Shown here one piece after another: positions 1 through 12,126 of a stretch of DNA of 64,000 nt (its first letter is position 1; each line of letters opens with the position of its first letter). The DNA lies in contig CM050652.1 of assembly GCA_027574665.1 (NCBI GenBank), positions 39,894,307-39,958,306 of the forward strand. The letters run 5' to 3'. A program made the translations under genes and the position numbers. This DNA comes from Rhynochetos jubatus. Lineage: Eukaryota > Chordata > Aves > Eurypygiformes > Rhynochetidae. Under the pieces are notes generated by a model. That model was not told the origin of the DNA. It searched no databases and saw only the letters and a list, made by a program, of their open reading frames with translations.

Positions 1-3000
1 CTTTTATATGCTTGCTAATACAATATGCACCTTGCTCCTTCTTCACTGGTCTGTAATTCCATATTATATCTGCATTTATTATATACATTGTGTTTTCATA
101 AGTTAGCTGACTGGTTCTGGTTGTTAGCTTTGAAACTGCTTTTGTCGATATCATCCTGTGCCCTTTCAGTTATCATTCCATACTTCTCTGTTCCTTTGCA
201 CAGCATCCTGCGTCCCTACTTCCAAGGCCACAGCTACCATCCCATGGCTGTGCTCCTCCACACCACACCATTATGCTCGTCATGAATATTTCATTCTACA
301 TGGCACAATTCTATATTAAGAATAATGGCTATACCACCTAATTCTACAAGGCTACATAAGAGTAAAACAAACGAGAAATATTAAAATAGTTATTAGAAAA
401 TTGCTTGTTTAGCTAAAACAAAGCTCAAGGCAAGCCATGGCAAGTACAGAAAAAGTCAGATTGATGAAGTAAGCCTCAATCCTGAGCACCTGCAGGTTTC
501 ATACGAAGTCTGTGGCTGTTACTAACAACATCAGTATTATTTATACTGGGCTACCAGTCCTCTGAAGAGAATAGAAAATAGCCCACAGGATAGGATGAAA
601 GATATAGGCTAAATATTGAAGAGGCTTTAAAAAGCTCTCTGACATTTCTGTAATGACCTTATGGGAACCTACTGATTTATGAAACTTATGCCATGTTGTA
701 TGTCAGAACGAGAATTGTTTCTGTAGAGCTCTATAATGTTGGAAGTAGATATGCTAAGGCCTGTGGCTGTGCATCATCCCACATGCCAGGCTGAGTGTCA
801 GGTCTCCACCCACAGTGCCGGTTAGGAGATCAGAGGATACAGACTTGGCTGACTGCACATCCCTACAGCCTCAGAGCAAAGTAAGTCTTCAGGACTTGTT
901 ACAAATTTCAAGAAGAGTTTTCTGCTTTGACCACTCATTTCATTTTTGCTGCCACCTTAAGTTAAGTTTCCCAGAATGTTTTGTAGACACCACAGGCTTT
1001 AATTTTAGCGTTATCTTTCTTACTATACCCCTGAGTCCCAAATCAAGATAATGCTTGTTCAAGAAGTTTGTGGTAATTTGGTCATTTCAAAATTCTTTAA
1101 TGTTTCTCTGTTTGGAATTTTGTGTTTAATCTCCATTTCCAAAGAAAATAAACAATGGTATTCCTTATAAAATTGTAAACTTTACCTTTCAGTAATAGCA
1201 GAAGAAGAGTAAGAAAAGGGGTCACGAGCTCCCCATGATGATGGTCAGACTACTCTTAGGAAAAAAGCACATACATATCAAAAATGAAGATTAAAACCTT
1301 GAAATGAGAGAGAAGAAATTTCCTCTTGTCAGTGTCAATTTTTTGCATTTTACTTTAATTTTTGCACATCACATAGAGATAGTTTCTTTTTGGTTCACAA
1401 GTGAGTTGTATGTGTTCTATAGATAGAAGAAATCCATGTCAGAGTCAAATACTTCCACACAATCTGAGTGTAACTAAGAGAACAATTAATAAATTGATCA
1501 CACTGGAGGAAGCTGCTTGGTTTTGGATGACAAAATTTTATCTAAAAAGCAGATCAGATTTTTGTACAAAATCAGTTCCCATTGGCAAGATCTATTTCTT
1601 TAATTAGCAAGAAATTTATAAAGCATATAATTTTCTTCTACAATCTATTTTTTTCTATACTTTTACAAGCTTTATTTCTCCTCTTGGGTTTTCCTTCACT
1701 TTTTAGGGACCAGACAGGGTAATCTGCTTCCCTTCTTTCCTCTGGATGTTTCTACTAGATAATTAATGTTCATACCACCTAATCCATTTTTTTGATATCT
1801 AAAGAACTCTCTCCCAGAAGACAAGAAAGAGGCAATCTTCCCATCTGCAGCAATGCAACCGGGAGAGGCTGTACTGAAGTCACTATGTTTTTATAGCTGA
1901 GCATTTTCAACCTTTAAATTACCCTGAGATTCCTTGATGTCAAGAAGTTCAGGATTTACAGCAGAGCTTGTGAGATCAGCTTTATTATGTTTTTGAGAAC
2001 CATGGTAATAGGTGAGCTGATTGTTTATTTTCCAAAACTGCCATGTTGTAGATGTCTGGAATATTTCCTAGCTTGCCATTTCTAATCTTGGTATTTTGGA
2101 AGCATAATTAAGGAAACTGTTGTACAGGGGGGAAAAGATTCAAATTAACTAGTGCAAAAAGTATATCAGCACCATCTGCATTTGATTTCTCTTTGTTCAT
2201 TCAGCAGTACAGCTTCTGCACTATGACTGGATGCCCTTACTTGAGCCCTCCAGAAGATGTAACTCACTGTCTTACTTATTTGAAACCTAATTAATCATAA
2301 TAGTCTTGGGGCAGTTGACAGTCAGTTGATGATTGTGTGTGTTTGGTTTGGATTTTTTTTTTTCCTGTGAATTTGCAAAACCAACAAACTCTTTCAGAAC
2401 TCTAATGCTCCAGTGCCTCAAGAAGCAATCACAGGCACAGTAAAATTTATTTCCTGTAATCCAGCATCTTACTTTGTTTTGCTTAGAGAAAGGCCTTTTG
2501 TGAGCACCTATAATTTTCTTTCAATGTAATACCCATTTTTCTTATTTCACTGTCCTTGAAAGCAAGATACCGAAAACCTTTGGGTTATGGGTGTTCAAGG
2601 CTGACCCTTTTTATCTCCAGAGAAATGTAGGGTCATTTTTCCATTTCATATAAACACCTAACTCCTGTTACGCTAATGGATAGTTCCAAGTATGCATATT
2701 ATTAACCCCTTCATTTTGTGTGTCACTTAATATCCTTTAAGTGCAGAGTTCCATTTCTTAAAATCTTAAAACTATTCCTCATCCATTGTCACATTTGCAG
2801 ACTCCATTTGCCTGCGCATTACTCTTCACACAGTATCATATCTAATTTGTTCCAACACTACTCTTAACAAGAAAAGTGAAGTCAAAGTTTTTTAAGTTGA
2901 TACAATAAAAGGTTTCGCTAAAGGCCAATTGCCTCATGAACAAACCCATTTGTAATAAGAAAAACATACCGTCAACAGCTTACATCAAGCTTCTTGGATA

Positions 3001-6000
3001 ATCATATTTGGAACTTGTCTGCCTACATTTTTGTGCAAGCCTCTTTGAAAACCTTCTCCTTCTGTCATGGTGCTCTAAAGATAAACGCATCAGTAATAAA
3101 ATCTTATTTGATTAAATAATTAAGTTCTTTTCAGCCATAATTAAAGACTAGGTCTTAACTCTAATTATTTCTGCTTAGATTTCTCAGGTCACAAACTACT
3201 CTTGCTTTTAAAGAATGCAGGGACTATTAATGTAATTTAGTCTTGTTTTTTGTTCACTTCGTTTGTTCTAAACTGATTCTTCATGGTCAGTGGAGCTAAG
3301 GATCATAAATGACAAGCGCTTCGCTACTGCATCATTTTGAGGTCCTTCCCTCACACCAAGGAAATCTCATGGAACAACAGAAAGTTTCAACAGACGTTTC
3401 CTGCATTGTGGATTTGACATTCAATAGAGCTGGGCAGAATGAGGTCCCCATGCCCTGCCATATAGAATATATAGCTATCAGACCATCAGTAGATAAGAGT
3501 GGAGACCAGGCTTTCTCTCCTCACACTCTTGAGTCTTGCGGGCAGTGTGCTATGTTTAAATTAGTAGTCTTTATGTTCACGTATGTAATAGACCGTTTTC
3601 AGCTTTAATCAAACTTCCGTTTCAGGGAAACCTGCTTTCAGACTGTCTGATACTTGTCAGAGAGAGATGTGAATCTGAAAAAAACACTGAAAATACTAAC
3701 ATTTCATCTACGATTTGAAAAAGACCAATTTCTTTTCACAGAGACTACCAGTCTGGAATATAATCTCTGAAGAAACTGAAGATCAAGGTCCTGTTTCATA
3801 TTAGCCTGAAAATTACTCAGCTCCAAAATTATGCCAAAAGTAGTCATGGATCCCTGCAAGAAAATTTGTCTATGAGTAAAAGTTGTCTCTTAATGAAGAT
3901 TGTACAGCCTGTACAATGTCCTACATCTTTAAAAGTAAATCTATTTACTCCACTTCTGTGTCCTATTCATGTATCCTAATAAAAAGGACCATTATAGTAT
4001 AGAAAATGGTTTATGGTATTTATTTGGACAGACTTTATGTCTCAAAGGAGGACTTTGAGGACTTGCAAGACCATATAACATCAAAGCAATGTAACATTGC
4101 TCATGATTGCATGGCCTCTTATTTAAAAAATGACAGCAATGGCTTACGTGATCAGATTTCTTCTGTTCATACTTCTATATACAAAAAGAAATGAGTGTAA
4201 GAAAGTTGAGCGGAAAAGTTGTGAAAAACACAAGCTACAGTTTTGTTCTGCACAGTTATGGCCTGATAAACTATTTCAAAAAGTCCTTTCTATCAGTTTT
4301 GTAAGAAATCAAATGGGATAAAGTCCACAGTTTCATGGATCATACCCCTGATAAAAAGAAGCACATAGAGGCTAGCATCTCTATCTGATTGTGTTTTATC
4401 AGCTTGAACAGCAAGGAGATTTTGGATGTAAGGGAACCTTGATAAAGGTGACTGACTAATTCAGACTTTAAGAACAGGACCCTTTTCCAAGCATGAATCG
4501 TTCAGTACAACAATCATATCCAATACTCCAACAAACTATTGTTATTGTACATCTTCTTTGGGAAAACCAAGATTCCTTGAGATTGTCAATGTCACAAGAA
4601 ATATTGGCTCATCCTTCAGTGGATGGAATAGATGGAATGTAACATCAGGAAACAGGAGCAGCAAGAATCCTATAGTTAAAGTAGAGATAATGATTCATGG
4701 GTAGGGGTGCCAAAATGCTGTCCCCTCAACTTAGAAACCTCTGTTTTGTTGATTGTGTTATGATGAATCATGACTCAATCCAGGAAGCAAGTTGAGCAGG
4801 CATGAGTTTAAAGTTGGGTTTCAAACTCTCCTATAGCTGTGAAGGTGCACATTGTAAAGCATCACACCTCTCCTACTGCGTTTTATTCTGACTGGCTTGT
4901 GATGCTCCTGTAGGCCAGGACCATCTACATCTGGTAGATGTCTGTCCATCTACAAGAGAAACTGGGCATTTTTCTCAGTAGGGTGTTGGTGTGTGCTAAC
5001 CAACATATAAAACAAACTACCATGATAACAAGACCAGATTAATTCCATGTGCTATTTCTTCTGCTTCTCTCATAAATCTAATAAATCATTGTGGTTTTCA
5101 TTTATGAACATGATATGAATATTACACTAGAAATACTGTTCAGGTTGCTGAATATCCATCTTCAGTATGCAACAAAGAAGTTTAAACCCCACTATTCTTA
5201 GACTTTCAGTCCAGGTGGCACAGATTAAATCACCTGCTCTCACATGACACATTAATCACAGGACAGTGATATAGAGAATATATGGTGAAAGTCTGATTTC
5301 TAGGCATAAGAAATGGCCATCAAAGAGATGACAAAAAATTTAGGACAAATTCCCATAACCTAAAGTGATGGGCTTCTCTTAAATTTGACTCCCAAGAAGA
5401 GAATTTCTTTCTGTACAGTATGCTTTTACAGTAGTCATTCCTCTAATCTGAGCATGAATTCTGATCCAGCCATTCAGAAATAAAGGTAGAAATAAGTACT
5501 TAATTCAGTATTGTCACCCATCATGTACAGGTGGCTAGGATTGGAGCTTTGCTGAGTTCCTCTTGCAGACTAATGGTCACTGCCATGACTCTGAGAGCTC
5601 CCGAATGGCAGGTCAGTGAGTCAGACAAGTTCCTACCCACTGTGTGCTAGACCCAGGATGAACAAATCTGGTATCAGACCTGTAGGCAGCTGAGTTGCAG
5701 AAGAGTTTGATTAGCTGGACTAAAGCACTTACCTTTATGAAAGAAAACTAGCCTTTTAATTCATGTGTGCAGGCTTAGGAGGACTTATTTGTATGGATTG
5801 AATCAGATTAGCAAAACAAGATTAAGTGGAGAACCACTGCAGAGCATTTATATTTTGGAGAAATTGATTTGCTGGCTTCATTCCCCTTTGCTCCCCCTTT
5901 CCTCTTCCACTCCTTATAAATGTTGAGTGATTTTCCATCCGTTTTGCTAAGATGAGGCTGTGTTTGGTTACATTGTCAAGTTATCTGTCTACTCCTCTGC

Positions 6001-7086
6001 CTTCTTTTTATCTGAATATATCTAAACATGACACTTGACAGTGGGAAGAATTGTCATTTGGGGAGAGAAAGCTCTTACAGAGGATGGAAGAAATTACATT
6101 GTGTTCTCCTTCCCCTCCACACTTATCTTTGTTTTCTCTTCCCTTCATTCAGAGATACACACAAAATCTTTGTAAAGCGTTTCAGGGGCTCATCCACCTC
6201 TGAGCTAGACCAGCACCAGGAGGCAGAGAAATTTGCGAAGGATGCCAGAGAGCAGAGCTGAGGCAGGAACCGCTCAGGAAGAGAAAGGTCTGAGTTTCTT
6301 TCAGAACCATAGTCTGGATCATGGGTTGATCATGCTGGAGAAACGCCTGGTAGACCTGTGTATTCACTGTGGAAGAGCACGACTATGTCAAAAGTTAAAA
6401 TCAAGTGGGCATGGATGGAGCCTTTTCACTAAGTCAATCAAAGGCCAAAGCCTCCATTACACAATCAGGACAAGAGTGCTCACATACCTCTCACTTGCTT
6501 CTTAGTTTACTCATCACATCAGTTTTCAACCACATCATGTGGAAAATAGCTGCTGTTTCCTATCCAGAGGGGTTCTTCAGGGCTCTGCCAATGTTACATA
6601 CTGTGTTGTGATGGAATTTGAGACGGTTAAAGCTGACCGAGAAAAATTTTGCAATAATTCGTAACATCCTGCAAATAAATTGATGAAATCTGTTGATATT
6701 TTCCTAACAATAGTAATTTCTATGCTTGTTTTTTTTTCTTTTTAATAAGAGGTATTTTCAAAGCCCTTTCTTTTAAAATTATTAGATATTGAGGGGGAAG
6801 AGAAATTATTACGTCGGAAATTAAATACAGATATATGTATGCAGCCACAACTTCTTAAATGATGCCACTATAAATGCTTTTATTCTAAACACTCTCATTT
6901 GTGTTGGTTTCCCACAAGCCAATAGCAAAAGATTTCAGCTTTCATTGCTTAATAAAAATCAAAAGATGCAAGTCAGTGCCAGCAGTGAATATGTTACTGA
7001 AAAAGGGCTAGTGGATGCAAATAGATTGATTACATAAAACTAAAGCAATAAATACAAGAAAGCGGTTCAAAGGTTGTAAAGAAATT
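1..7086. other. AT-rich non-coding DNA, no gene recognised
   Basis: This stretch is AT-rich with frequent stops in all frames and scattered short A and T runs. The longest open frame is 99 codons on the plus strand (3309-3608); a 62-codon lysine- and aspartate-containing frame lies at 4006-4194. Neither has a recognisable domain, signal peptide or splice-site framing. No interspersed repeat, RNA gene or CpG-rich promoter was recognised. I infer intergenic or intronic sequence. Confidence 0.6.
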
Positions 7087-7995
7087 AGAATCATAGAATC
7101 TTTTTGGCTGGAAAAGATGTTTTAGATCACCTAGTCCAACCGTTAACCTAATACTGCTAATACTACGGCTAAACCATGTCCCTAAGCACCTCATCCACAC
7201 GTCTGTCAAGTACCTCCAGGGATGGTGACTCAACCACCTCCCTGGGCAGCCCGTTCCAATGCCTGACCACCCTTTCAGTGAAGAAATTTTTCCTGCTATC
7301 CAATCTAAACCTCCCCTGGTGTAACTTGAGGTCATATGCTCTGCAAACTCCTTTCAGGTATCCTCTCCAGGCTAATCAACACCAGTTCCCTCAGCCGCTC
7401 CTCACAGGACTTGTGCTCTAGACCCTTCCCACCTCTGTTGTCCTTCTCTGAATACACTGCAGCACCTCAATGTCTTTCTTGTAGTGAGGGGCCCAAAACT
7501 GAACACAGGATCTGAGGTGCAGCCTCACCAGTGCCCAGTACAAGGGGACAATTACTTCCCTATTCCTGCTGGCCACAGTTCCTGATGTAGGCCAGGATGC
7601 TATTGGCCTTCTTGGCCACCTGGCACACTGCTGGCTCATATTCAGCTGGCTGTTGACCAACACCCCAAGGTCCTTTTTGCTGGGCAGCTTTCCAGCTGCT
7701 CGTCCCCAAACCTGTAGTGCTGCCTGGGGTTGTTGTGACCCAAATGCAGGACCCAGCACTTGGCCTTGTTGAACCTCATGAAATTTGCCTCAATCCATCC
7801 TGTCCAGATCCCTCTGAAGAGTCTTCTGGCCCTCAGGCAGATCCCACCCAATTTGGTGTCATCTGCAAACTTAGTGCAGGTACATTCAATTTTCTCATCC
7901 GGGTCAGTGATAAAGATATGAAACCGAACTGGCCCCAGTCCTGAGCCCCAGAGAACACCACTTGTGACTGGCTACCAACTGGATTTAAATTCATG
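7087..7995 (-). mobile_element. CR1 non-LTR retrotransposon fragment, 5'-truncated, with internal deletions
   Basis: This is a dead CR1 copy read on the minus strand. Its 3' end is at the left: positions 7087-7100 are the reverse complement of the ATTCTATGATTCT tail that ends avian CR1 elements. Reading leftward from about 7995 gives the C-terminal half of the CR1 reverse transcriptase: the FADDT catalytic box followed by KLGG (near 7870-7850), then [16 protein letters not shown] (7792-7745), KKDLGVLVNSQLNMSQQCA, and VQFWAPHYKKD. These pieces fall in different frames (for example 7642-7851 and 7418-7759), so the gene is frameshifted. Compared with the second CR1 copy in this window, about 35 and 60 bases are missing near 7360 and 7335. 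The right boundary is approximate, because identity to the RT region fades after the segment equivalent to the bases just upstream of the RT GS-LGP motif. No endonuclease domain or ORF1 is present. A 5' truncation is normal for this class. Confidence 0.93.
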
Positions 7996-10900
7996 CACTT
8001 GGACTTGCATTATCTAAAGGACTCCCACTGAAAGATGCAGGGTGCAGTGAGGTCACCAATGACATATGGGTAAGACAACTGAATACGTTGGAGGACTGGG
8101 TCAAGGATTTTTGTATTGTCAGAGTTTTGTGATGTTAGCTAGTTCCCTGTCAAAAAGACCATTTTGGAGAATTATGCTTAAACTCCTGATAGTTTCATAT
8201 TTTGTATCCTAGATTACAGAGTTGATAAATATTAAAGAGCTTCTTCATAATTTTTCTATTCCAGCCATAATTTTCTACACCTCTTTTTTTCCTGTCAGCA
8301 TGACACACACAGAGCAGTATATGGTCAGTGAAAGAGAAGGGTTACTTCTGTGAATCTGTAACTAACTTCTGAAAAAACTGATATTTCTGGAAAGGGTCAT
8401 CAGGTCATATCTACACTAAATTCAAATGCTGTTTGTGCCTTCAAGCACAAACTCAACTCCTTCCCATATTGCTTTGGCACAAGCCCTCTCACAGGCAGGA
8501 TGTAGATAAAGGGAAAGTCATGTCCTTCATCAATACAGCATGACACGCTGACTTGCAGCAAGGATATTGATTTACCCATTTAGAACTAGCCTGGCCAGCC
8601 CAGTGCTGACATTTTTCTCAGTGTGGCATGGCCAGGTTCAGGCAGACTGATTTCCTGGGGTCCCAGCAAAGCCAGATTCAGCAACCCAAGCTCAGGGAGA
8701 CTACACCAGACAAAGCCAAAGGGATTGAGCTGAGCTGGCTCCCATGCCATTGCTAAATAAATGACAGTAAAGTTTCTCCTTCCATGACACAATTCAGTCT
8801 CCTGAGAGACATGACTTATCCCTAGGTTCATTTCAATGATGCTGCTGAAGTATTCAAAACCTCCCTGTGGAGCAACAGGGCTTGTGATTTTTGCCTCCAA
8901 GAGAAGGCTTGTTTACAGATACAATGCACAGCATAGAGAAATCAGAAACAATTTCTTGTAACTCCTGCATACCTTCCTCAAACAATGAGCTTTTAAACCA
9001 GGGGTTACTCTCACACATACATTTCTTTCTCCTGCACTAGCCTTCAGTTCCTAGTCCAACTAAAAAAACAGACTGTGCAGTCTGCTCAGCAGTTTTTCTT
9101 TGATGTAGGGTCCAGTTTGTATTATTTGAGGAGACTGACCAACAGCAATGCCCTGAGCACTATGGGATCTCCAGATCCTCAGGGATTATCACTGCCTTGA
9201 ATTCACAGATGTTTCTGTAGAATGTAAAGTGTTAAAATTATTCTTGGATGTTAGCTACTCATCTTCTCTTTTTCTTTACATCTCTGGAAAGAGAATACAC
9301 TGGTTAACATCCTGTCTTGTTGTAGTCCCTTCATCTGGATGCTGAAATTAAGGATTTCATTGTCCCAGACTCCCTCTACAGACCATGAGGAGGGACAGGC
9401 TTTCCCAGAGGGCGAGTCCATGGCCTAAATTGCCTAATTGCTCCACTGTCTTGCAAGAAAGTAGCATTGCCAAGGCATCAGAGGTGAACCCATTTCTAAA
9501 AGAATTCAAGCAGTGTGACTTAACACTGTGCCATGTTTGGCTGGAATTTACAAGAGGGAGGTTTATAAACTCTAGGTTGTTTCATCCGCCATGCCAAAGA
9601 TGCCAAAGCATCTTTTAGGTCAACTTCCGTGGAAAATGCACTGGCAAGGCACATCTTCCTAAGGGTAGCATAGAGGTATAATGCCTTCAGCTCTCAGAGG
9701 CATCCAGCTCCACACTCACACATCTCCCACAGAGTGTAAGTTTCCTTCAGCATATGTCCAGTTCAGTTCAAAAGGGGAATGTCATAAAAAGTGTTTGTTA
9801 CAAAGTTATTCATCTCTGCCTCCTAATCAGTAGAGATTTAGGTCAATAAACGTGTCAATGAATGGACCTATGATTTTTAGGCATGTCTAACTGCCAAGTT
9901 TTGGCCAGGAACAGTTGCAGCCATTGCAACATTTCAGCTTTAATGAGCCCACTCTGCTTATGAAAAAATTAAATGATTGGCCAGAAAGACCTGGAAAAGA
10001 ATGGGCTGAAATCTGTGCCTTAGAGCACCAAAGTATGTGTGTGCTGTTGACAGTTTTCCCCGTTGTTGAAAAACTGGCACAAGTCCAGCCTCATTGGATG
10101 GTGTGGCAGGTACAGCCTCAAGAGTGTTTGCGCATGCAGTCTCTAAAAAGTTCCACTGTACTTCCCTGGTGGCGTATAATTTACCAGAAGATACTTGATT
10201 TATGGATAAATACAGCTTGGCTGCTAGGTTACAGTCATCAATGGTAGTCTCAAGTCTCAGCGAGGCTGAGAGGGTGGTCCAGGGTGCAAAGCGTATTTCA
10301 GAGTAAAAGGGATACATTTCCAGTCTTGCTTATTGACAAAGCAATGCCAGTAAATGCCACCCAGTGTTAATCATAAACCTGATGCATGTAGATAGCTTAG
10401 GAAACATTATTTTTCTAATCCTGGGGACAAACTACGTTTTAGGAGTAAAACTGTTCAACAGGATGCCTAAACAGACAGAAGAGAAAATGGGTGCATGAAG
10501 GTGCTTTTGAACAGTGGGATGCTACAAGGACTGCAGGACTATAAGAATGCAAAACTGTAGGACCTATGTTTGAGCAACTTTTTTACAAAAAAGAGTGGGC
10601 AGCACCTAGAGCAGTGTGAGATGAATGCTATGATCATAGGCTACTTACTCCTTGTCCAAACCAACTCAGCCTGGAGACACCACTGAGTTACTCACTACAG
10701 AAGTGTCAAAGTTGTTTAGAGATGATATTCTCAAAGGAACTCTAGGAATAGCTGCACAAATTTCTTGGTGGTGGTATCATCAGGAACCATGGAGGTTATC
10801 AAAATCCAAGAAACCATCCTCTCACTCCTCTTCCACAGGCTGTTAGGTCATATGTCAGGGCAGAGCAGATGCCTTACAGAGGCATGGTGGGCATGAATTT

Positions 10901-11075
10901 AATTTCCTGACCAGTTGACCCAACCTGGTGGTACAAAGCTGTTGCATGTATTTGCATTGACAAGTATGCCATATGAATTATTGTATGAACATTTCCCTGG
11001 ACAAGAGTAGCTTAGAATGTAATCCACATATTTTCCTGTGAACTATGCAGGAAAAAAAATGAACTTGCAATTTAT

Positions 11076-11097
11076 TGTGTATACATATATATACACA
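11076..11097. repeat. Short TG/TA alternating palindrome
   Basis: TGTGTATA (11076-11083) and TATACACA (11090-11097) are perfect 8-base inverted arms around CATATA. This is alternating purine-pyrimidine sequence, probably a decayed TG/TA microsatellite rather than a functional site. Confidence 0.6.
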
Positions 11098-12112
11098 CCC
11101 CAGACCACACGGCTCCCCAGCCATTCCCCAGACATACACTTGGTATTCCTGTGTTATATCACCAAAATATGAGAAAGAAAAGACATCAGTATCACGTACA
11201 TAGAAAACACAATCTATTTTTGGTGTTATATTGAGGTAAATCAGGAATCAACCCAGTGAAGAAAATTGCTCTCTGGTACACTGGGATTAACCTGAAAGAA
11301 GAGTACAGGCCTTGAAATGCAGTTATATAACATCTGGAGAGGAGATGATGATGGACCAGATGATCTCTGAAATGCTACCAGAAAATTAAGCTGAAGTCAA
11401 AGCTCAAACCTATATCTCATTGCTGAATATTAATTTAGTAAAACAAATTATTTGTGCTTCAGATGTTACCTTTTCATTTGGGAAAAGCAGGTACATCCTT
11501 AAGGAAATGTGGACTGGATTTCACTTGCTTAGTTTAAATTTAAAATCCTCATGAGCAGCAAATAGAACTGTATAGCTGATAAACTTTTGAGACCAAGGGG
11601 AAAACATTGCAATGTATCACCAATATTTTTAGTTCCCCATGAATGATTTACATTCGCCTGCACTATCAGATATCTTCAAAAGAACATGTCAAAAGAGGAG
11701 AGCAGTGCGCTTGGTTCATGTAAAGTTAAATTTGCTGTGAAAAGTCCTATGAATTCAAAGCTCTGAGACCTGGTTCTCATATTGATGTCGGGCACACACT
11801 TGCAGCCAGGCTTTGAAAAGTTGCTGGGGGTCTGGGGAGCTTTCAGGCTTTACAATTACATGCTTATAGGGAAGTCCCCCATTGAGCTGCATTGCTGAGC
11901 ACTAAAACAGAGCCCAGGTCTCTGTGAGGGACTAGCACAAACATGTGTTGTTCCCAAATCCCCTTGGTCTTAGCTCAGGGGAGCTCAGCCTCTGACATCC
12001 CTGAGCCAAGGGATGGTTAATAAACAAGGAAAACTGGGACCATTGCTTCCCAGGTCAGTCTGGGCAATCTCTGTTAGTGAGTTTTGCAAGCAATAAAAAT
12101 AGTTTTTTCCTC

Positions 12113-12126
12113 TTTTTTTTTTTTTT
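12113..12126. repeat. T14 homopolymer
   Basis: An uninterrupted run of 14 T bases in AT-rich surroundings. No retrocopy body is recognised on the minus strand beside it. Confidence 0.8.

Noticed and set aside
9915-10317. Overlapping 110- and 119-codon frames on opposite strands.
   Set aside because: Both strands open over the same bases with no motif; most simply a chance stop-poor segment.
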